Source: Clostridiales bacterium | Lineage (GTDB): Bacteria > Bacillota > Clostridia > Oscillospirales > Acutalibacteraceae | DNA: 64,000 nucleotides | Direction of reading: 5' to 3' | NCBI GenBank assembly: GCA_022799115.1 | Contig: JAAWNT010000004.1 | Span: 48,107 to 112,106 of the forward strand | Translations under genes and position numbers: made by a program | Notes under the pieces: model-generated | The model's database searches: none | What the model saw: the letters and a program-made list of their open reading frames with translations, nothing else | What the model was told of the DNA's origin: nothing | Part shown: one piece after another, positions 57,791 through 64,000 of the stretch | How positions within the stretch are numbered: the stretch's first letter is position 1 | How the letters are laid out: each line of letters starts with the position of its first letter

Positions 57791-60322
57791 TTATGCGGTT
57801 TCAATGCTGTTGTCCGCCTGGAGCTGGAGCTTTTCAACCGCCTCTTCCCGCATCTTATATTTCAGAATTTTACCCGCCGCGTTCATGGGGAATCCGTCCA
57901 CAAAATCCACATAGCGGGGGATTTTGTGTTTGGCCATGTGATCTGCAACGAATTGCTTCAACTCGTCTTCGGACATGGTTTCGCCCTCCTTCAGCACGAC
58001 ACAGGCCATAATTTCCTCGCCATACTGCCGGTCAGGCACTCCGATTACCTGTACGTCGGATACTTTGGGATGGGTATAAATAAAGTCCTCGATCTCCTTG
58101 GGATAGATATTTTCGCCGCCCCGGATAATCATATCTTTGATACGTCCGGTAATTTTGTAATAGCCGTTTTTATCTCTGCGGGCCAGGTCGCCGGTATGCA
58201 GCCAGCCGTTTTCATCAATAGCGGCAGCGGTAGCCTCCGGCATTTTATAATATCCTTTCATGATATTATATCCCTTGGCGACAAACTCGCCATCCACACC
58301 ATCGGGAAGATCCTCGCCGGTTTCCGGGTCCACAATTTTACACTCCACCCCGAACATAGCGCCGCCCACGGTGTTAACCCTGGCATCCAAGGAATCGGTG
58401 GTTTTGCTCATTGTACAGCCGGGAGACGCCTCGGTTTGCCCATAAGTGATGCAGATTTCCGTCATGTGCATTTTATCCACTACGTCCTGCATGACCTTCA
58501 CTGGACAGGGACTGCCCGCCATAATACCTGTGCGCATATGGCTGAAATCGGTGGTTGGAAAGTCCGGATGAGACAGCATAGCGATGAACATGGTGGGCAC
58601 GCCGTGGAAGCAGGTGATTTTCTCCTGATTAATACAGGCAAGACCTTTGCTGGGAGAGAAAGCGGGGATGGGGCTCATGGTGGAGCCATGAGTCATACAG
58701 GCTGTCATAGCCAGCACCATGCCAAAGCAGTGAAACATGGGGACTTGAATCATCATGCGGTCTGCGGTGGAAAGATCCATACAATCTCCGATGGCTTTGC
58801 CGTTGTTGACCACATTGTAATGAGTGAGCATGACTCCTTTGGGGAAACCTGTAGTGCCGGAAGTATACTGCATATTACACACATCGTGCTTGCTGACGGC
58901 ACTCGCCCGGCGGAGGACCTCCTCTACCGGAACATTCTGGGAAAGTGCAATCGCCTCGTCCCAGGTATGGCAACCCTTCTGGCGGGAATCCACTGTGATG
59001 ATGTTCCGAAGAAAAGGCAGGCGCTTGCAGTGTAAAGGTTTGCCGGCCTCGGTGGTTTCCAGTTCCGGACAAAGCTCCTTGATAATGCCCACATAATCGG
59101 AATCCTTAAAGCCGTCGACCATCACTAGGGTGTGGGTATCGGATTGGCGCAAAAGATATTCCGCTTCGTGGATCTTATAGGCGGTATTCACTGTTACCAA
59201 CACCGCTCCAATTTTGGTGGTGGCCCAGAAGGTAATATACCATTGGGGAACATTGGTAGCCCAGATGGCCACATGGTCTCCGGGGCGTACCCCTAAGGCG
59301 ATTAGGGAGCGGGCAAAGGTATCCACGTCCTCCCGGAATTCAGAATAGGTGCGGGTATAATCCAGACCTGTATAGCGAAAAGCGTATTGATCGGGGAACT
59401 CTTCCGCCATTCGGTCCAATACTTGGGGGAAGGTCAAATCGATCAGGTGTTCCTTGGGCCAGACATATTTTCCTGTTTTCCGGTTGTTGTCATAAAGGCG
59501 CCGGGTTTCGGTTGCGGATTGTAAATACCGCGCCATAAAGTTTGTAAAATGGGGGAATACCACGCCCGCGTCACTTAAATTCGGCATATAGCTTTTCAGC
59601 CATTCCAAGGAAATATAACCCTCGTAATTAATGGATCGCAAAGCCCGCATGATCGCTTCGACGGGCAGATCGCCCTCGCCCATTATACGGTAGCGCACCT
59701 GTCCATTTTCCATGACCGAGTCTTTAATATGAGTATACTTTATGTATGCGCCCAGATTCTGTACGGTCTGCTCCGGCGTCTCGCTTTGATAGCGGTAGGG
59801 ATGATGCATATCCCACAGGGCTCCCACAAAATCGCTTTGAATTTGATTAAGCAAATTCGCCAGTCGAACGGTATCGGCGTACACTCCGTTTGTCTCCACC
59901 AGTAAGGTAACGCCTTTTTCCTCTGCATAGGGAATCAGAACGTTTAGAGAATCGAGCACCACTTGATCGTCCACTTCAGACTCAGGCGCCGGATTCAGGT
60001 CGCCCAAAACACGCACGTAGGGCGCGCCTAAAGCGGCGGCCACGTCAATCGACGACCGCAACTCCCGGCGCGCTTCCTCCGCTTTATCCGGGAATTTTAA
60101 GCAAGCTCCCGATGAAATACAGGAGATATTTAAGTTGATCTTTTTTAGCTGTTGTACGGTTTTGGGAAGATTATCCTTATGAAAGGGCATGGTCTTGCCG
60201 TCGAACAATTCGTTGCCCAGTCCGCGGATCTCAATTCCGTGAAAGCCTAAATCCTTTGCCATAGAATACACGTCGGACCATCCGAAATCCGGACAGCCCA
60301 GAGTGGAAAACGCCAGTTTCAT
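57791..60322 (-). CDS. Fusion of a TIM-barrel sugar phosphate isomerase-like domain with an acyl-CoA synthetase
   Basis: The 843-residue protein has two domains in one frame. Residues 1-275 are an AP-endonuclease-2/xylose-isomerase-like barrel: LAFSTLGCPDFGW, VTLLVETNGVY, and metal ligands in LWDMHHPYR and KYTHIKDS. Residues about 300-843 are an AMP-forming ligase: DYTRTYSEF, P-loop TSGTTGFPKGVMLTH (about 484-498), YGQTEASPG, HTGDLARRDKNGYYKITGR and the adenylation Lys in NAAGKILKYKMRE. It probably activates a carboxylic acid to its CoA ester; the barrel may isomerise the substrate. GAGGAGGTTTTTAA precedes the ATG. Confidence 0.88.
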   Translation of the reverse strand: MKLAFSTLGCPDFGWSDVYSMAKDLGFHGIEIRGLGNELFDGKTMPFHKDNLPKTVQQLKKINLNISCISSGACLKFPDKAEEARRELRSSIDVAAALGAPYVRVLGDLNPAPESEVDDQVVLDSLNVLIPYAEEKGVTLLVETNGVYADTVRLANLLNQIQSDFVGALWDMHHPYRYQSETPEQTVQNLGAYIKYTHIKDSVMENGQVRYRIMGEGDLPVEAIMRALRSINYEGYISLEWLKSYMPNLSDAGVVFPHFTNFMARYLQSATETRRLYDNNRKTGKYVWPKEHLIDLTFPQVLDRMAEEFPDQYAFRYTGLDYTRTYSEFREDVDTFARSLIALGVRPGDHVAIWATNVPQWYITFWATTKIGAVLVTVNTAYKIHEAEYLLRQSDTHTLVMVDGFKDSDYVGIIKELCPELETTEAGKPLHCKRLPFLRNIITVDSRQKGCHTWDEAIALSQNVPVEEVLRRASAVSKHDVCNMQYTSGTTGFPKGVMLTHYNVVNNGKAIGDCMDLSTADRMMIQVPMFHCFGMVLAMTACMTHGSTMSPIPAFSPSKGLACINQEKITCFHGVPTMFIAMLSHPDFPTTDFSHMRTGIMAGSPCPVKVMQDVVDKMHMTEICITYGQTEASPGCTMSKTTDSLDARVNTVGGAMFGVECKIVDPETGEDLPDGVDGEFVAKGYNIMKGYYKMPEATAAAIDENGWLHTGDLARRDKNGYYKITGRIKDMIIRGGENIYPKEIEDFIYTHPKVSDVQVIGVPDRQYGEEIMACVVLKEGETMSEDELKQFVADHMAKHKIPRYVDFVDGFPMNAAGKILKYKMREEAVEKLQLQADNSIETA

Positions 60323-60718
60323 TTAAAAACCTCCTCGATATTTTTCAAAGAAGAGAACCCGGTTCCGCCTTTTCTCGTTGGACGGAACCCACTGTTTCGG
60401 CTGGGACAAGCTGCGAAATGCCGAATCCTCCCCATTTTTAAACAATAATAAAAACATAGCAGGAAATTCCCGATTTGTCAATTCAAAACGAGCGATTTCA
60501 ACAAGCGTCGTTACGGAACCAGACAGGCCAGCGGCTTATAGAATCACAGGGAATAACCTTAAAGCGCCGCCTCATGTGCGTATACAGTTGACAGAAGCGG
60601 GTTCCTCTCAACGGGATTTGGAACGCAATGGAAAGTTGGCTAAATAATACAAGTCTAAGACTTTCCTAACAGCGTGGAGTCCATCTGAATCAATGGGAAA
60701 ATATCCTTGTAATCCTCC
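60323..60718. other. Intergenic region between the fusion gene and the MFS gene
   Basis: It contains a leftward promoter TTGACA-17-TATGTT (60453-60481) for the fusion gene, about 130 bases before its start, and the rightward MFS promoter at its end. A GGTTCCG/CGGAACC inverted repeat lies near 60361-60388. No further gene is supported. Confidence 0.5.
60453..60481 (-). promoter_or_regulatory. Sigma-A promoter of the fusion gene
   Basis: Minus strand TTGACA (60476-60481), 17 bases, TATGTT (60453-60458). The leader of about 125 bases includes the GGTTCCG inverted repeat. Confidence 0.75.
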
Positions 60719-60747
60719 TTGAGTCGTGCTATCATTATGCGTATATA
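60719..60747 (+). promoter_or_regulatory. Sigma-A promoter of the MFS gene
   Basis: TTGAGT (60719-60724), 17 bases, TATATT (60742-60747), 26 bases before the GTG start. Confidence 0.6.
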
Positions 60748-60772
60748 TTTTTGTATTGATAAGGAGGCTTTT

Positions 60773-62038
60773 GTGGAAAAAAATTCAACAACTCCCTCGG
60801 CTGATTCCATGTATGTTCGTTGGCGGAGCAACACGGCTTGGTTTCTATCCAGTCAGACCGTATCGCTGTTTGGGTCGTCGTTGACTCAATTCGCCATCAT
60901 ATGGTACGTCACGCTGGCGACTTCATCAGGAGTTATGCTGATGATTTCCAGCCTGTGCAGTTTTCTGCCGCAAATTTTAATTTCAATGCTTGCCGGTGTC
61001 TGGGCGGATCGGCATAACCGTAAGTATCTCATTATGATTGCAGATGGTTCTATTGCCTTATCCACATTGATTCTGGCCATAATCTTTTTATGCGGTTACA
61101 AAGAGCTTTGGCTTCTCTTTGCGGTTTCGGCCGTTCGTTCCATCGGGGCGGGAGTACAAACGCCGGCGGTCAGCGCAATGATCCCTCAGATTGTACCAAA
61201 AGATAAACTGATGCGGATTAATGGCATCAATGGGACGATTCAATCTTTGACCATGCTGATATCCCCCGCCGTAAGCGGGGCGGTACTGTCTATGGCGGGA
61301 TTGGAAGCGGCCTTTTTCATTGATGTGATAACTGCTGTGATCGGAATTTCTATATTATTAAGGATTCCGGTGACCAAGGTGGAGAGAGCTTCGACGCAGC
61401 AAAATGCGGGTGCGTTGGATGACCTGAAATATGGGCTAAGATACACTTGGAACCACAAATTTCTTCGGGTTTTTCTAGGGTTTTATGCGGTAATGATGTT
61501 TCTGGTTACGCCAGCGGCTTTGCTTACTCCTCTTATGACTACCCGCAGCTTTGGAGACGAGGTTTGGATGCTCACTGCCAATGAAATGGTATGGAGTTTG
61601 GGGTCTGTAATCGGCGGGCTGCTGGTCGCTATGTGGGGAGGATTTAAAAACCGTCTTTACACTCTGGCGCTGGGTACGGTGATATTCGGCCTATTCACAA
61701 TGTCTTTAGGATTTGCGGGGATATTTTGGGTCTATTTGCTTCTTTTGCTGATTACGGGGCTTACAATGCCTTTAATCAGTTCTCCTTCTATGGTGCTCCT
61801 GCAAGAGACGGTGGAACCGGATATGCAGGGCCGGGTATTTGGATTGGTTCAAATCGTGTCCGCAGCGGCGGTTCCTCTTGGAATGGCCGTCTTTGGCCCG
61901 ATGGCGGATTCCATCAAAGTTGAGCGCCTTCTCATTGCCACGGGAATCTTGATGGCGCTGTTGGGCGCCTCCATGCTTTTGAGCCGTAGCCTGCGTGAAG
62001 GAGGAAATTGTGCTCATGAGAAAAAGGACCAGCTGTAA
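60773..62038 (+). CDS. Major facilitator superfamily exporter (macrolide-efflux/MFS_3 type)
   Basis: The 421-residue, 12-helix transporter has the motif A region AGVWADRHNRKYLIMIAD after helix 2 and SLFGSSLTQFAIIWYV in helix 1, typical of the Mef/EntS-like drug-efflux group. TRSFGDEVWMLTANEM and GLVQIVSAAAVPLG support this group. Substrate unknown. The start is the GTG at 60773 with AAGGAGG five bases upstream; reading further upstream would begin inside the promoter. Confidence 0.88.
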   Translation: MEKNSTTPSADSMYVRWRSNTAWFLSSQTVSLFGSSLTQFAIIWYVTLATSSGVMLMISSLCSFLPQILISMLAGVWADRHNRKYLIMIADGSIALSTLILAIIFLCGYKELWLLFAVSAVRSIGAGVQTPAVSAMIPQIVPKDKLMRINGINGTIQSLTMLISPAVSGAVLSMAGLEAAFFIDVITAVIGISILLRIPVTKVERASTQQNAGALDDLKYGLRYTWNHKFLRVFLGFYAVMMFLVTPAALLTPLMTTRSFGDEVWMLTANEMVWSLGSVIGGLLVAMWGGFKNRLYTLALGTVIFGLFTMSLGFAGIFWVYLLLLLITGLTMPLISSPSMVLLQETVEPDMQGRVFGLVQIVSAAAVPLGMAVFGPMADSIKVERLLIATGILMALLGASMLLSRSLREGGNCAHEKKDQL

Positions 62039-62258
62039 ACAGTAAATATGAATATGCAACGAGCGAGCCTATGTTAGCAGACTAGTTAAGATAGAGTTTA
62101 TCATGATATTTTTTGTTAAAGACTTGGATCATAATTCGCTTTTATTGATTATATGGGAACGATGACATCGACAAAGTTTGATCCAAGCGTTTGTTCCATC
62201 CATATAATAATTTCTTTTCGTATATTAATTGAAAGCAAATCCAAGGTTGATTGCTATG
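62039..62258. other. Non-coding gap after the MFS gene
   Basis: AT-rich sequence with stops in all frames and no recognisable element before the hairpin at 62259. Confidence 0.4.
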
Positions 62259-62311
62259 AAAAAGGAATCTGTTGAAATGCGGTTTTGCGCAAATCAAACA
62301 GGTTCCTTTTG
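62259..62311 (+). terminator. Terminator-like hairpin between the MFS gene and guaA
   Basis: AAAAGGAATCTGTT (62260-62273) pairs with AACAGGTTCCTTTT (62297-62310) with one G-U pair; the loop has an inner TGCG/CGCA stem. The T-run is part of the right arm. Confidence 0.6.
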
Positions 62312-62359
62312 TGCGCATGTATAGATGGTTTTGGAAAAAAGTTTTATGAAATGAAAATA

Positions 62360-62388
62360 TTGTAAAATCATAGCGAATATGATATGCT
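62360..62388 (+). promoter_or_regulatory. Sigma-A promoter of guaA
   Basis: TTGTAA (62360-62365), 17 bases, TATGCT (62383-62388), about 105 bases before the start. No purine riboswitch was seen in the leader. Confidence 0.55.
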
Positions 62389-62493
62389 GGAAACAAAAAG
62401 ATGGATACCCTGGATAAAAAATAAACGGACTATATGAAACGGTTTCGAGGTGTTTCTTCCATCTGGAAAGAGAATAGTACAAAGGAGTTTACT

Positions 62494-63801
62494 ATGAAGC
62501 AGGATATGATCGTCATTTTGGATTTGGGAAGTACGGAGAATACACGAATTGCGAGGGCTATTCGCGATTTAGGGGTGTATAGTGAGATTTATCCACATGA
62601 CATTACAAAAAAAGAATTGCTGGAGTTGCCCAACGTTAAGGGAATTATTGTCAGCGGAGGTCCCAACAATGTGATTGACGGGCAGAAAATTGATGTATTG
62701 GAGGAAGTCTACAGCGCCGGATTTCCGCTACTCGCCGCTCAGCATCCAGTAGCGGCTGCTGATTCCGTCCTGAATCAATGGCCGACGGAGGACAATGATC
62801 TCAAAAAAGAGCTATCAAACTTTATCTTTGATGTTTGTGGTGCGCAACCCAATTGGAATATGAAAAATTTTATTGCAGATCAGATAGAATTGGTCCGTCA
62901 GCAGGTGGGCAAGAAAAAGGTTCTATTGGCCTTGTCCGGCGGAGTGGATTCCTCTGTGGTAGCGGCTCTTTTACACAAGGCGATAGGAGATCAGCTTTAT
63001 TGCGTACATGTAAACCATGGGTTGCTGCGTAAAGGAGAAGCCGAACAAGTGGTTGAAGTGTTTCAAAACCAAATGAAGGCGAATCTTGTTTATGTAGATG
63101 CATCCGAGCGCTTTTTAAGTAAACTGGAAAATGTGGCGGATCCTGAGGATAAGAGGAAAATCATTGGTGCGGAGTTTATCCGTGTTTTTGAAGAAGAGGC
63201 CCGAAAGCTGGAGGGCATAGACTTCCTGGCACAGGGTACCATATATCCCGATATTGTAGAAAGTGGAACAAAAACCGCCAAGATGGTGAAGTCTCATCAT
63301 AATGTTGGAGGATTGCCGGAAGATCTGCAATTTGAATTGGTGGAGCCGTTGCGTCAACTCTTTAAGGACGAAGTGCGTGCCTGCGGAGTAGAACTGGGAC
63401 TGCCGGAGGGCATGGTGTATCGTCAACCGTTCCCAGGACCTGGTTTAGGGGTGCGTTGCTTAGGGGCAATTACAAAAGATCGGCTGGAAGCAGTCAGAGA
63501 ATCGGACGCTATTCTAAGAGAAGAATTTGAAATTGCTGAATTAGCAGGTAAAGTGTGGCAGTATTTCACTATTGTACCAGATTTTAAATCCGTAGGAGTA
63601 CGAGACAATGCCAGGACCTATGAATATCCGGTAATCATCCGTGCAGTCAACACCATTGACGCTATGACTGCAAGTATTGAATGTGTTCCTTGGACGGTAT
63701 TAATGAAAATTACTGATCGAATTTTAAAGGAAGTTCCTGGAGTCAACCGTGTTTGTTATGATATGTCTCCTAAGCCTTCGGCTACGATTGAGTGGGAGTG
63801 A
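62494..63801 (+). CDS. guaA: GMP synthase with a truncated, apparently inactive glutaminase domain
   Basis: The 435-residue protein makes GMP from XMP. The ATP-pyrophosphatase half is complete: LLALSGGVDSSVVAALL (P-loop at 148-154), VHVNHGLLRKGE, LAQGTIYPDIVES, and the dimerisation domain with PFPGPGLGVRCLG and PKPSATIEWE. The N-terminal class I glutaminase starts normally (ILDLGSTENTRIARAIRDLG, IIVSGGPNNVIDG) but jumps from FPLLA at about 80 to LSNFIFDVCGAQPNWNM at about 107-123. About 85 residues are missing, including the nucleophile Cys motif and the His-Glu pair. The P-loop lies near 235 in full-length GuaA. The enzyme should need free ammonia or a partner. AAAGGAG precedes the ATG. Confidence 0.9.
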   Translation: MKQDMIVILDLGSTENTRIARAIRDLGVYSEIYPHDITKKELLELPNVKGIIVSGGPNNVIDGQKIDVLEEVYSAGFPLLAAQHPVAAADSVLNQWPTEDNDLKKELSNFIFDVCGAQPNWNMKNFIADQIELVRQQVGKKKVLLALSGGVDSSVVAALLHKAIGDQLYCVHVNHGLLRKGEAEQVVEVFQNQMKANLVYVDASERFLSKLENVADPEDKRKIIGAEFIRVFEEEARKLEGIDFLAQGTIYPDIVESGTKTAKMVKSHHNVGGLPEDLQFELVEPLRQLFKDEVRACGVELGLPEGMVYRQPFPGPGLGVRCLGAITKDRLEAVRESDAILREEFEIAELAGKVWQYFTIVPDFKSVGVRDNARTYEYPVIIRAVNTIDAMTASIECVPWTVLMKITDRILKEVPGVNRVCYDMSPKPSATIEWE

Positions 63802-64000
63802 TTTCACTGTCAAAAGGCAAACTGATTTTGTAAAAAAATCTTGCCCCCAAACGTTCCTAAATTGAGCTTTTGCAAAATTCAGAGTGTTAATAAAATCACA
63901 GTTTTATTGACAAAAATCCTGTTTTTTGTCAAAGGGAAAACAAATTTTTAAGAATTTTTGGTTGCCTAAAATATAGAATAGACCTTAGAAACTTATGTTT
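63802..64000. other. Window end: AT-rich non-coding sequence with a 10-bp palindrome
   Basis: TTGACAAAAA (63907-63916) is the exact complement of 63923-63932 around TCCTGT. It may be a weak terminator of guaA or an operator for the next gene outside the window. No gene begins here. Confidence 0.45.

Noticed and set aside
57926..59035. A 369-codon plus-strand reading frame
   Set aside because: It is antisense to the acyl-CoA synthetase half of the fusion gene and has no ribosome site or recognisable motif.
62312..62493. Purine riboswitch ahead of guaA
   Set aside because: The leader lacks the conserved loop sequences of the purine aptamer.
1..64000. CRISPR array, prophage or toxin-antitoxin cassette
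   Set aside because: No regularly spaced direct repeats, no phage structural or integrase genes and no paired toxin-antitoxin genes were recognised in the window.

Overview
The window looks like chromosomal DNA of a spore-forming Gram-positive Firmicute of the class Clostridia, probably close to the Oscillospiraceae/Ruminococcaceae. The evidence is a complete spoIIIA operon, sigma-G, a Firmicute-type nusB-xseAB-ispA-dxs-tlyA-nadK-argR-recN block, a tyrosine T-box, and lysine, TPP and preQ1-I riboswitches, with mostly consensus sigma-A promoters and AGGAGG ribosome sites. It is almost all core genome. The only mobile DNA seen is two decayed transposase remnants (IS3 type near 44.8 kb, IS200/IS605 type near 50.1 kb). 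No phage, CRISPR array or toxin-antitoxin cassette was recognised.

Layout, 1-18 kb: a partial glycosyltransferase; a thioredoxin with a reductase that seems to lack NADPH-binding motifs; two small membrane proteins; a cyclophilin lipoprotein; thymidine kinase; a YihY membrane protein; sigG with a divergent S1-domain gene; two identical tRNA-Leu(CAG) genes facing each other; mntP; hisHF; glnA-asnA; yebC; a flavodoxin-fold reductase; and a MATE exporter followed by a preQ1-I riboswitch, a radical SAM protein and queT, which look like queuosine-precursor salvage. The queA gene at 49 kb belongs to the same pathway.

Layout, 18-35 kb: spoIIIAA-AH (mother-cell channel of the engulfed forespore) runs into nusB, a TsaD-like M22 paralog, xseA, xseB, ispA, dxs, tlyA, nadK, argR and recN. 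The order follows the Bacillus arrangement, but accBC and folD are absent and recN is followed by T-box-tyrS instead of spoIVB-spo0A.

Layout, 35-50 kb: a polysaccharide deacetylase; a B6 cluster (pdxS, pdxT, an ECF S-component) divergent from a PdxR-type regulator; a zinc-ribbon membrane protein; a metal-export unit in which a free HMA domain precedes a P-type ATPase lacking one, behind a perfect palindromic operator; a YdeI-family gene; the IS3 remnant; and a lysine-riboswitch-controlled asd-dapA-dapB-ACT operon.

Layout, 50-64 kb: a second P-type ATPase; a TPP-riboswitch thiamine salvage operon (thiW, thiM, thiE, HAD phosphatase) plus thiD; a cysteine-rich small protein with a sigma-K-like promoter; a fusion of a TIM-barrel isomerase to an acyl-CoA synthetase; an MFS exporter; and a guaA whose glutaminase domain has lost its catalytic region. 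The points most worth checking are the guaA deletion, the isomerase-ligase fusion, the pyridine-nucleotide-independent-looking thioredoxin reductase, the preQ1 switch inside an operon, and the cysteine-rich sporulation candidate.
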